DNA from: Bacillota bacterium | GTDB taxonomy: Bacteria; Bacillota; Dethiobacteria; DTU022; UBA8154 | Assembly: GCA_012728375.1 (NCBI GenBank) | Contig: JAAYFF010000052.1 | Span: 1-33,270, forward strand | Reading direction: 5' to 3' | Length of the DNA: 33,270 nt | In this document: positions 1 through 8,000 of the stretch, piece by piece | How the letters are laid out: every line of letters starts with the position of its first letter | How positions within the stretch are numbered: the first letter of the stretch is position 1 | Made by a program: the position numbers and the translations under genes | Notes under the pieces: generated by a model | The model's input: the letters and a program-made list of their open reading frames with translations, nothing else | What the model was told of the DNA's origin: nothing | Databases searched by the model: none

Positions 1-137
1 GCCACCTTTAAGGCGTCCGCTTCATTGATGTCATTAATAACAACCGCGGCTCCGTTTTGGGCAAGTTTAGCCGCAATTCCTGCCCCTATTCCATTGCCTG
101 CTCCAGTGACGATGGCTATTCTTCCTGCAATGCCCAT
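1..137 (-). CDS. Short-chain dehydrogenase/reductase, N-terminal part (cut by window edge)
   Basis: The first 45 codons of a short-chain dehydrogenase/reductase are visible, running off the left edge. The ATG at 137 is preceded by GGGAGA about ten bases upstream. The start reads [18 protein letters not shown], which carries the TGxxxGxG dinucleotide-binding glycine motif of the Rossmann fold at residues 11-18. It continues through an alanine-rich helix and a VVINDIN strand whose Asp at the strand end usually indicates NAD(H) preference. The catalytic Ser-Tyr-Lys triad lies outside the window, so the substrate cannot be judged. A terminator separates it from the surface-protein genes upstream, so it likely starts its own transcription unit. 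Confidence 0.85.
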   Translation of the reverse strand, partial: MGIAGRIAIVTGAGNGIGAGIAAKLAQNGAAVVINDINEADALKV

Positions 138-190
138 AGCTGATGTCTCCCAATCAAATCAAAAAAATAATCATACCAGAACCGCCGGTA

Positions 191-218
191 ATTTTATAAA
201 ATGGTATATACCAGTCAA
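191..218 (-). promoter_or_regulatory. Sigma-A-type promoter with palindromic operator candidate for the dehydrogenase gene
   Basis: On the minus strand TTGACT (213-218) is followed after 16 bases by TAAAAT (191-196). Between them lies the perfect 12-bp palindrome TGGTATATACCA (202-213), overlapping the -35 edge. The TGGT-N4-ACCA arrangement resembles GntR/FadR-type operators. The regulator is not in the window, so this is an inference from sequence alone. Confidence 0.45.
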
Positions 219-285
219 TTATTCTTCGACAAAATGCCTGGTTTATCCTCCCTTTGCCTTTGATGCCATGATACACGTTTTGTCT

Positions 286-323
286 AAAAACTTAAACGGG
301 AAAGCCGCCCGGCCTTCCCGTTT
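286..323 (-). terminator. Rho-independent terminator after the surface-protein operon
   Basis: Arms AAACGGGAA and TTCCCGTTT (294-302 and 315-323) pair perfectly. Inside them a G-U wobble (minus-strand reading) and a GCC/GGC pair enclose a 4-base loop. The minus-strand tail reads AAGTTTTT. The wobble exists only in the minus-strand transcript, which favours termination of the gene ending at 373. Confidence 0.8.
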
Positions 324-372
324 AATCTCAACCTTGGGAATGTATCGGTTTACATTTTTGCTATGGCTGCTG

Positions 373-1527
373 CTACTGATTCTTGAAGTTAGCTATTAAT
401 TTATCGCTTTCTTCATCAGCAATTAATGAGGCTGTTACCGTTACATCAGTGGAAAGATCCAAGCCTAAGCCTTGTAAATCAAGATCAATAAAGGTATACT
501 CATCTTCTGATGCTACAAAAGCCCCGAAACTTTCAGTTTCTCCTAAATGATCTTTGATCACCAACTTGACCCAGCCTGTAAATGTCTCTGCAAATGTAAT
601 TTTTACATCAACCTCACTGGAATCAGGAATAGAAACTTCTGTTATCCCTGCTGGAGTAATGTCTACACCTTCAACTTCTATTAAAGCGGGCGTTTCCGGC
701 TTACCACCCGGTGCAACCGGAACCGGCGGCTGACCGGCATTGGGTGGAGGATCTACCGGAAAAAAAGTTCTGTTCCCGGCCACAAACTCGGCGATGAGAA
801 AGGCGTCATATGCCGTTAAAATTGAGCCGGCAGAACCCGAAACCTTTCCGGCTGCGAGGACAAAATCATCGACAATTGAAAATTTACCGACTGCTGCACG
901 TAAAACATACATAACATCGCTGATGTCTACTTTATCGTCCCCGTTAATATCGCCATACGCACGATGCACTGTGATTATGCCGTAATAAGGTTTATTACCG
1001 ATATCGGCATAAGACATATTAGCATCTTCCACTAGTATCGACCCTGTTACATCATCCCCCGCAACGGTTGCAGCTTCTTCTACTGTTACGTGAAAATCCA
1101 ATGTTACTGGGACGGTTTTTTCTTCTGCTGTATGCTCAACAGTAATGTTAAATAATTGCCCGTCTTTCAGGTTCGCACAGTTAATGACACCGACATTGGC
1201 TTCTTTTTTATCGTCTGCAATTTGCTTATGCCACGTGGCTCCGGAAGGAAAATCCTTGCCTATTGATAAATCAGTTATTGTGACTTGTTTGGTTGGATCA
1301 CTAGAATTAACTTTAATATTCAGTCGCAGTGCTGCCATATTATTCGGAAAACCGCTGACAGTAATGGGCAGGGTAACTTCTTGGTTCAGTCTCCTGTCTC
1401 TGCCAACAGTAATAATTGCGGCGTCTGCTGTTGCCGGAAAAATGACCGAACAGGCAAAAAACGCCAGCATTAACGTCAACAACAGTCCTTTTTTCTGAAA
1501 GAAAGTTCTGCACTTCTTTTTATCCAT
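373..1527 (-). CDS. Exported cohesin-like/dockerin protein
   Basis: A 384-residue exported protein. Residues 1-37 form a signal peptide with a lysine-rich start, a hydrophobic core and a TADAA cleavage region. Residues 38-185 read as a cohesin-like beta-sandwich. Residues 190-252 form a type I dockerin: the first calcium loop is intact (DINGDDKVDISD, 193-204), while the second (227-241) has Gly/Ser in place of the Asp ligands and is degenerate. A Pro-rich linker (256-280) leads to a C-terminal beta domain I do not recognise. The ATG start has GAGGAGG 13 bases upstream. It is the last gene of a four-gene set, directly before a strong terminator. Dockerins bind cohesins, and two upstream genes encode cohesin-like modules, so assembly between these proteins is plausible but inferred. 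Confidence 0.8.
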   Translation of the reverse strand: MDKKKCRTFFQKKGLLLTLMLAFFACSVIFPATADAAIITVGRDRRLNQEVTLPITVSGFPNNMAALRLNIKVNSSDPTKQVTITDLSIGKDFPSGATWHKQIADDKKEANVGVINCANLKDGQLFNITVEHTAEEKTVPVTLDFHVTVEEAATVAGDDVTGSILVEDANMSYADIGNKPYYGIITVHRAYGDINGDDKVDISDVMYVLRAAVGKFSIVDDFVLAAGKVSGSAGSILTAYDAFLIAEFVAGNRTFFPVDPPPNAGQPPVPVAPGGKPETPALIEVEGVDITPAGITEVSIPDSSEVDVKITFAETFTGWVKLVIKDHLGETESFGAFVASEDEYTFIDLDLQGLGLDLSTDVTVTASLIADEESDKLIANFKNQ

Positions 1528-1608
1528 ACAGCTACAACATCCTCCTCAATAAAATATTTAAAGCTGAAGCTCAAGTAATTTCATAATCAGCTCGTTGCAA
1601 AATTCTTT

Positions 1609-2586
1609 TCAGTTAGGCAGAACAGTTACAGTACACACGGCAACATATTCACCTTCCTCCGTAGTGGCGGTAATGACTGTGTTTCCTTCCTTCAGGGGAG
1701 CCACAACCCCCCGCCCGACGGCATTTTTATGCACCGATGCAACGCCCGCGTTGCTGGATTTCCAGGTAATATTTTTGTTTGTGGCTGTTTCCGGGCTTAT
1801 ATACGCGGTTAAAACCGCAGGCCTCCCCCCTGCCACCAGCGTCAAGGTAGAGGTATTAAAGGAAATCCCCGTTACAGGAATATGGGCCTGTTTTACCGTT
1901 ACCTTGCAGGTATCCACAAAATTGCCCTCCTCTGTGGCGGCAATAATAATGGCAGTCCCCGGGTTAACGGCGGAGACAACTGCTTCAGTATCGCTTGATT
2001 TGGACACTCCGGCAACGGAAGGAAAAGTGGAACTCCATACAATATTCTTATTAACGGCATTTTCCGGAAACACTTCAGCGGCAATCGTCTCTGCTTCACC
2101 CTGTTCCAAAATCAGCTCCCTCGTCTCCAGGGCAATCCCGCTGACCGAAGCCAGGGATATACTGATCACCTGCTGCCGGGCATCCCAATCAACCTGCGAG
2201 CCCAGGCTTTCGGCAAAAAACCACGCGGGAACCATGGTCGTTCCGTTAATGAGGCGGGGCGCCACGTTTAAAATAACCTTCTCATCGTTGACTATGGCCA
2301 TTCCGTTTTCCAACTGCAGCTCAACTTTAATGCTGCCCCTGGAAGCGGAAACCGTGTTAGTTTTTTTATCCCAGTAAATGGATGCGCCCAGAAATTCATA
2401 GATGGGCCGGAAAGGAAGGAAAGTGGTTTCACCAACGCGGACCGGCGGCTGCGGCAAGGAAAGAAATTTCTCGTTGATCTTCACCCTGATGCCCGCTCCC
2501 GCCAAGGCTGCAGCAGGAAAAATCAGCGCGCTCGTTATCAGCAGCACCATTGAAAAAATGAGCAGCACTCTGAAATACTTTTTCAT
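1609..2586 (-). CDS. Exported stalk-domain protein with two Big_2 domains
   Basis: A 325-residue exported protein. Residues 1-30 are a signal peptide ending AALAGA. Residues 31-148 form a copper amine oxidase N-terminal-like (stalk) domain, recognised by VGETTFLPFRPIYEFLGA and INGTTMVPAWFFAESLG, each followed by a W/D-rich strand. Two bacterial Ig-like (Big_2) repeats follow, at about 150-235 and 240-323, each with the pattern VxGI..., a core NKNIxWxS and a closing ATTEEGxxVxxCxVTV. These domains are typical of cell-surface stalks and not of an oxidase; no metal site is expected. The ATG is preceded by AGGAGGATCCCT. It is the third gene of the surface operon. Confidence 0.85.
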   Translation of the reverse strand: MKKYFRVLLIFSMVLLITSALIFPAAALAGAGIRVKINEKFLSLPQPPVRVGETTFLPFRPIYEFLGASIYWDKKTNTVSASRGSIKVELQLENGMAIVNDEKVILNVAPRLINGTTMVPAWFFAESLGSQVDWDARQQVISISLASVSGIALETRELILEQGEAETIAAEVFPENAVNKNIVWSSTFPSVAGVSKSSDTEAVVSAVNPGTAIIIAATEEGNFVDTCKVTVKQAHIPVTGISFNTSTLTLVAGGRPAVLTAYISPETATNKNITWKSSNAGVASVHKNAVGRGVVAPLKEGNTVITATTEEGEYVAVCTVTVLPN

Positions 2587-2650
2587 AGGGATCCTCCTAA
2601 AATACTGAACTTTCCTTTACGAAAATTCCCAAATAAAAAGTTGAAAATAT

Positions 2651-3541
2651 TTAAAAGCGTATTATATCAATGCTCCTGCTTGCCTCATCCCACAAAGTAT
2701 CAGCTCCCAGGATAGCGCTGATAAAGCGTAGGGGTACAAAGGTCGTGCCCTTTACTATAACCGCGGCACAGTCAAGCTCTTCTTCAACCCCGTTCACCAG
2801 CGCGGAAGGAGTATTGATAGTAAGCAAAATAACCTGCCGGTTATCTTCGATCCTGACCTGATTTGTCTCCTGCAGCCAGGATACCTTTGCCCCGAAGTGC
2901 TCGCCGACAAACCGGACCGGGACCATGGTCCGCCCTTCCTTAAGAAAAGGTGCGGCGTTAAGGGTCACCTGGCTTCCGTTCACCAGTGCTTCGGCGCTGC
3001 CGATCTGCAGATGTATTTTACCTGCAAGATCTCCGCTTGCCGACTCCTCTCCCTTAACCCTGAAGGGAAGAAAACTTCCGTCAGCCCTTATCAGCTCTAC
3101 TTTAGTAAAATGTAACGTCAGGGGCTGCTCCTTTTCCCCCAGAAAGGTTATCTTAAGTAAAAGTCCGTCCGCGCCCTTTTTGCCTGCTCCAACAGGATCA
3201 ACCCAGGCAATTTTAATAACCCCCGCTTCCTTCAGGTTCGACTCTAACAAAACACCTTCCGGCAGCTCCTCCGCAGAGACGTCCTTGGCATTAAAAAGCG
3301 CGGGGTCATAAGCAAGCTCCAGATGCCCCGCAGCCAGGTCTCCCGGATTGTTGTAAAGGAATATTCCGGCTGTAACCGAATTGTGCCCCCTTTCCTCTAA
3401 AACCGCTGTTTCGATCTCCACAGGATTTTCAGCACAATTCCCGGCCTCCGGAAATGCTGCCGCGGGAAAGAATAATACGAAGGCCAAAATTAGGCGAAGC
3501 ATCCTGCTGCTGCGCACACCTTTTATTTTTTTTGCCTGCAT
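2651..3541 (-). CDS. Exported cohesin/stalk-domain protein
   Basis: A 296-residue exported protein. I place the start at the ATG at 3541 because a perfect GGAGGTGA (3547-3554) lies five bases upstream. A GTG three codons earlier is embedded in that ribosome site and would have none of its own. A signal peptide ends near the NCAEN segment (about residue 38). A cohesin-type beta-sandwich follows (about 40-175: GHLELAYDPALF, then a LLLKITFLG strand). Two stalk (copper amine oxidase N-terminal-like) repeats complete the protein, with KEGRTMVPVRFVGEHFGA and VKGTTFVPLRFISAILGA. The ribosome site overlaps the stop of the upstream cohesin gene, indicating translational coupling. The combination suggests a wall- or stalk-borne receptor for a dockerin partner; the partner is inferred. 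Confidence 0.85.
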   Translation of the reverse strand: MQAKKIKGVRSSRMLRLILAFVLFFPAAAFPEAGNCAENPVEIETAVLEERGHNSVTAGIFLYNNPGDLAAGHLELAYDPALFNAKDVSAEELPEGVLLESNLKEAGVIKIAWVDPVGAGKKGADGLLLKITFLGEKEQPLTLHFTKVELIRADGSFLPFRVKGEESASGDLAGKIHLQIGSAEALVNGSQVTLNAAPFLKEGRTMVPVRFVGEHFGAKVSWLQETNQVRIEDNRQVILLTINTPSALVNGVEEELDCAAVIVKGTTFVPLRFISAILGADTLWDEASRSIDIIRF

Positions 3542-3546
3542 CCAGC

Positions 3547-4731
3547 TCACCTCCGTCCCGGCATTTTATAAACAGTAAGAAAATATTTATCTGAAGACTT
3601 CCCGGAGGAGTTCACATAAAATGAGATCTCATTTGTACCGGAAGTCAGGGGAATTGATTTTACAATAGAGGGGGAATGCCTGGTATTGTTGATATAAAGG
3701 GTATCCCCCGAGGCATTTAAACTGACCAGTAAATTTATCGAGTTGATACTGCTGTCTATAACCATCGTATAGGGCATATTCTCAGGGCCAAGAATCACTT
3801 CCATGCTTCCCTGGGTTATCCTCAAACTTTTAAATGTAACCCGGTCGTAGTACCCGTAAGCGCTCCCGGAGCCATCGTAAAGATAGGGCACCTGGTAATT
3901 CTCATCAATAACCCAAAGGGTAAAGGCTTTTTCCGCCCACTCGCCATTATTGGTCACCCTGAGGGTAAAATCATATTTCCCGACGCTTCCCGGCGTGCCG
4001 GAAATGTTCCCGCTGCTGCCCAGGGTCAACCCCGGCGGCAGGCTTCCGCTTTTTCTTTCCCAGGTATAGTTGTTGCCCGTTCCGCCGGTTGCTGCAAGTG
4101 AACAGCTGTAATAGGTGCCCCTATAGGCATAAGGAAGGGTAGATGCTGTGCTGATGCTCACATTGCCCGATGAAGACCCTCCTGAGGGAGAGCCGTTTCC
4201 ACCCGAAGGAGATGAAGACCCTCCTGAGGGAGAGCCGCTTCCGCCCGTAGAAATTGTTCCGGAAACATTATTGCTGCTAATTTTATCGGCAAAAGTATTA
4301 ACGAGCACCAGATCTTTCAGCTCAAGGGTTGTGCTCCCGGACGATTTGACCTGAAAAGCAATGCGGCACAGGACACCGTTTTCCTTAATTTCATCAAAAC
4401 TGCCCCCTACAACCCTGATCCTGCCGTTTGCAGCATCTTTCAAGTTTTTCGTAAATATCCCTGGCGGCAGCACGTTCCCGGCAGTCACATCGATGGCCTC
4501 CACAATCTGCGGATCGTATTCGAGGTCAAACTGAAACCCGGCTGCCCCGGAGGGATTTGTAATGCTCACAGCTACCTCCACCGTGCTGTTGACTTTGGCA
4601 TCGCTGATAGAGTCAATGCTGACAGTTGCCTGGGCTTGAACTGCCCGGGGAAGCAAAAATCCCTGAAGAAAAAAAAGTGCCAGGATGAAAAGAATAATTT
4701 GCAATGTCCTGCGGTGCAGTGTTTCAGCCAT
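3547..4731 (-). CDS. Exported cohesin-domain protein with Ser/Gly linker and Ig-like domain
   Basis: A 394-residue exported protein and the first gene of the surface operon. Residues 1-35 are a signal peptide (long hydrophobic core, AVQAQA). Residues 36-160 form a cohesin module (AGFQFDLEYDPQIVEAIDV, then a GRIRVVGG strand and LCRIAFQV). Residues 163-189 are a Gly/Ser/Pro linker encoded by a short direct repeat. Residues 191-273 look like a putative Ig (He_PIG) domain with LPPGLTLGSSGNISGTPGS. The C-terminal 110 residues form a cadherin-like beta-sandwich-type domain (tentative). The ATG has GGAGGTGA four bases upstream. A sigma-D-type promoter candidate lies 90 bases upstream. No transmembrane anchor or LPXTG motif is visible, so attachment to the cell is unexplained. 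Confidence 0.85.
   Translation of the reverse strand: MAETLHRRTLQIILFILALFFLQGFLLPRAVQAQATVSIDSISDAKVNSTVEVAVSITNPSGAAGFQFDLEYDPQIVEAIDVTAGNVLPPGIFTKNLKDAANGRIRVVGGSFDEIKENGVLCRIAFQVKSSGSTTLELKDLVLVNTFADKISSNNVSGTISTGGSGSPSGGSSSPSGGNGSPSGGSSSGNVSISTASTLPYAYRGTYYSCSLAATGGTGNNYTWERKSGSLPPGLTLGSSGNISGTPGSVGKYDFTLRVTNNGEWAEKAFTLWVIDENYQVPYLYDGSGSAYGYYDRVTFKSLRITQGSMEVILGPENMPYTMVIDSSINSINLLVSLNASGDTLYINNTRHSPSIVKSIPLTSGTNEISFYVNSSGKSSDKYFLTVYKMPGRR
4169..4237. repeat. 27-bp direct repeat encoding the Ser/Gly/Pro linker
   Basis: A 27-base sequence at 4169-4195 recurs exactly at 4211-4237, a 42-base (14-codon) period. It encodes the repeated GGSSS/SPSGG-type linker of the cohesin-domain protein. 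Such in-frame repeats can change copy number by slippage and so alter linker length. Confidence 0.8.
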
Positions 4732-4818
4732 TTACTCACCTCCTTCTACGCACCGTTCATGAAAGACCTTAACTTCTTCCGCATTTTTAAAGCATGCGGC
4801 AGCATTTCCCTAAAATAT

Positions 4819-4845
4819 TTATCGGCTGATTGTAAGGCTGGTAAA
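4819..4845 (-). promoter_or_regulatory. Sigma-D (FliA)-type promoter candidate for the surface-protein operon
   Basis: On the minus strand GCCGATAA (4819-4826) matches the sigma-28 -10 consensus exactly. TTTA (4842-4845) lies 15 bases upstream; the consensus there is TAAA, so the -35 element is imperfect. The predicted start is near 4812, about 80 bases before the first surface gene. The same TTTA-N15-GCCGATAAATA arrangement occurs before flgF. Confidence 0.5.
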
Positions 4846-4849
4846 GCCC

Positions 4850-4881
4850 GGAAGCGCAAAAAAAGGCACGCAAAGCGCTCC
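4850..4881. other. Hairpin in the leader between mfd and the surface operon
   Basis: GGAAGCGC (4850-4857) can pair with GCGCTCC (4875-4881), with one bulged base and a 17-base loop containing an A-tract. No U-tract follows on either strand, so it is not a standard terminator. It lies within the 299-base gap 4732-5030, upstream of the sigma-D-type site. Apart from promoter candidates, I see nothing else in that gap. Confidence 0.35.
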
Positions 4882-5003
4882 TTTCTAAATTGTCTCAATT
4901 TCATAACATTTGCGGGTAGACAGAAATTTTAAAATATTTATTAACCATACCCGTTTAAGAACGAAATAAGGGAGCGGGAAAAAACTAATCCACAGCAGCG
5001 GAA

Positions 5004-5034
5004 ATTATACCGGAAAACTTGATTTAAGTTTCAA
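5004..5034 (-). promoter_or_regulatory. Possible sigma-A promoter at the end of mfd
   Basis: TATAAT (5004-5009, minus strand) is a perfect -10 hexamer. TTGAAA (5029-5034) overlaps the mfd stop codon and lies 19 bases upstream, a longer spacer than usual. If used, it would give the surface operon a leader of about 265 bases. Confidence 0.3.
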
Positions 5035-8000
5035 CTTACTTCCTCCAAAACCTTGATGATAAACTTGAGGTATTGCTTTTCCTCCCGGGGAAGAGATTTC
5101 AAGCGCAGCGAGATTTGTTTTCCTGCATGGAGAGAAATATTGCGGCGGTAGCGGCTGACCAGCCCCCAGAGCTGTTTGGTCTCGATGTTTTTATCTGCTC
5201 GAAAGCGGACGAGGATCTGCTCCTTTTGCTGCTCAATGCTGTCAATGCCTTTTTCCCGGGCAAGCTGCTTGAGGCGCATAACCAGGATCAGGTTTTCCAC
5301 CGGAGGCTGCAGACGGCCGTAGCGATCCCTTAACTCGCTGATCATATCTTTTAATTCTTCTTTACTTTCCAGCGTGGCAATACGCCGGTAAAGCTCGATT
5401 TTTTGCTGTTGATTGGGCACATAGGATGAAGGCAGGAATGCATTGACCTGAAGATCGATGCGCGGTGCCGCCTCCTTGACTGTCACGGGCTCGCTTTTCC
5501 CCTTCATGGTTTCAATAGCCTGTTCCAGAAGAGAACAATACAGTTCATAACCCACAGCCATCATAAACCCGTGCTGCTCCGGCCCGAGGATATTTCCCGC
5601 GCCCCTTATCTCCATATCCCGCAGGGCAATCTTAAAACCGGATCCCAGCTGGGTAAACTCCTTGATAGCCTGCAGCCTTTTAACCGCGTCCTCGGTCATA
5701 ACTTTATCTTTGCGGTAGGTAAGGTAGCAATATGCCAGCCTGTTGGAACGCCCTACCCGCCCGCGCAGCTGGTACAATTGGGCCAGTCCGAAAAAGTCGG
5801 CGTCATAGACCACCATGGTATTTACATTGGGTATATCCAACCCGGCTTCCACAATGGTCGTACAGAGCAGGATATCGTATTTTCCCTGCATAAATTCGTG
5901 CATGATCTTTTCCAGCTTATGCTCGGGCATCTGTCCGTGTCCAACGGCGATGCGGGCTTCAGGAAGAAGTTCCTGAAGTTTCTGGGCCCATTTCTCAATG
6001 GTCTGGATACGGTTGTAAATAAAATAGACCTGCCCTCCCCGGTTAAGCTCCCGCTGAATCGCTTCTTTAATCATATTGTGAGAGTATTCTACAACGTATG
6101 TTTGCACCGGATAGCGGTTTTCCGGCGGGGTATCGATAACGCTGAGATCCCTGGCTCCGGAAAGAGCCATATGCATAGTCCTGGGGATTGGAGTGGCGGT
6201 CATGCTGAGAACATCCACATCCTGGCGCATCATCTTCAATTTTTCCTTTTGACGAACGCCGAAACGGTGCTCTTCGTCAATAATGAGAAGGCCCAGATCA
6301 TGGAAGGAGATATCTTTGGAGATGAGGCGGTGAGTCCCGATAACTATGTCGACAACGCCTGCTTTTAAGGCTTTAATAACCTCCCTTTGCTCTTTGGGGC
6401 TGCGAAACCGGCTCAGCAGGTCAATCTTGACGGGGAACCCCTTGAAACGCTCCATAAAATTCTCGTAATGCTGTTGGGCAAGTATTGTCGTCGGGACGAG
6501 AAAAGCCACCTGCTTCCCGTCCATGACCGCTTTAAAAGCCGCGCGCAAGGCCACCTCCGTTTTCCCGTACCCCACATCGCCGCAGAGAAGCCGGTCCATG
6601 GGGATGGGTTTTTCCATATCCCGCTTTACTTCTTCGATAGCGCGCAGCTGATCCGGCGTTTCTTCATAAGGAAAGCGGTCTTCGAAATCTTTTTGCCAGA
6701 CATGATCAGGGGAAAAAGCAAAACCCTTTGTTGCTTCCCGGGCAGCATAAAGGGAAAGAAGTTCTCTGGCCAGTTCCTGCACCGACGCCTTGACTCTGTT
6801 TTTTACCCTGGCCCATTCCTGGCCTCCCAGGGAATGAATCCGCGGCGCGCTTCCCTCTCCTCCGGTATAGCGCTGGAGGAGATCCATCTGCTCAACGGGA
6901 AGGTAAAGCCTGTCTTCCCCGGCATATTTGATATAAAGGTAATCCCTGGTTACTCCATCCACATCCAGGGTGCGCATGCCCATATAACGCCCTATCCCGT
7001 GCTGCTCATGGACAACCAGGTCCCCTGTCTTCAGTTCCTGAAAATCCCTCAGCGCGCCCTTCCCCCTGGTTCTGGTCCAGGTTTTCTGCTTTCTGCGGCC
7101 GGGAATGATCTCCTTGTCTACCAGGACGACCAGGTTCAGAGAAGGGAAGAGAAACCCCCTTTCCAGGTTTCCTTTAATGATCATCAGGCGTTTGTCCACC
7201 CGGCGCTGCAACCTAGCCCTTTCCCGGGGTAAAACTACAGATAAGCGTTTTTTCTTCTCCTTCTGCTTTTGTTCCGGATTTTGCTCCAGCGCGGCCTCCA
7301 TTTCCGTTGTCGCCAGTTTAAGCAGGTCCTCCCCGCGCTTTCCGGCAAAACACACGGGAAAATCGTGATCTTTCAGCAGCCTCTCTATCTCTTTCGCCCG
7401 TTCTTCCCCTTCGCACATGATAAATATTTCGTATCCTTCGTCCCACCAGCCCCTGACCTCTTCCTTGAACAGCTCCAGGCGCCCCATAAAGGAAGGTACC
7501 GGCCGCGCCGGAATATTGACAGTACCTGTAACCCTTACCAGCGGAAGTCTGCGGGAAAAAGTAGTTAAAGCCAGAATATTTAAAGCCGCGTTTTCAAAAA
7601 TCTCTTTTATATCCAGGGACACTTCCACCTGTCCGGGCAATATTTCCCCCTGGAGGAGCAGCCCGGCCCGGTATTCGTGAATTTCTTTCTGCAGCGACTC
7701 CGCCGCGGCAAGGGTACTGTCCGGCTCGTCCCAGAAAAGCGTCCCTTCCTCGGGAAAATAATCTAAAAGTCCGGCAGTCTCAGGATAAAAATAAGAAATA
7801 TATTGTTCCAGTCCCTCGCACTGCCCTTCATTTTCCAGTTTTACAAACCGTTCCTCCACCCTGGCCCTCAGCCTGTCGGCAGCTTCTTCCTGCCCCTTTC
7901 CCTGCAATTGCGCGGCAATTTCCCCAAACTCTTTCAACAAAGCCGCTTTCCCTCTATTTATCGCCTCGGAAGTTAAAATAACTTCCTGTGCGGGGAAAAC

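Noticed and set aside
994-1012. GCCGATAT on the minus strand inside the dockerin gene as a sigma-D -10
   Set aside because: It lies within coding sequence (YADIG codons), has no TAAA-like element 15 bases upstream, and no gene starts nearby downstream.
4836-4890. Plus-strand sequence similar to the conserved core of a c-di-GMP-I (GEMM) riboswitch (ACGCAAAGC followed by CTAA)
   Set aside because: It faces away from the surface operon and has no plus-strand gene downstream. The stem and GNRA loop required between the two conserved segments do not form, and the bases instead fit a simple bulged hairpin.
1551-4940. Recurring AAAATATTTA motif (1551, 2644, 3580, 4812, 4931)
   Set aside because: The motif is short and AT-rich, one copy lies inside a coding sequence and similar copies occur elsewhere, for example inside cheR. 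Chance in AT-rich gaps explains it.
6387-7232. A long plus-strand open frame (281 codons) opposite mfd, and another at 5571-6368
   Set aside because: Both lie entirely opposite the fully conserved mfd gene, have no recognisable domains or ribosome sites, and are expected antisense shadows of a GC-biased codon pattern.
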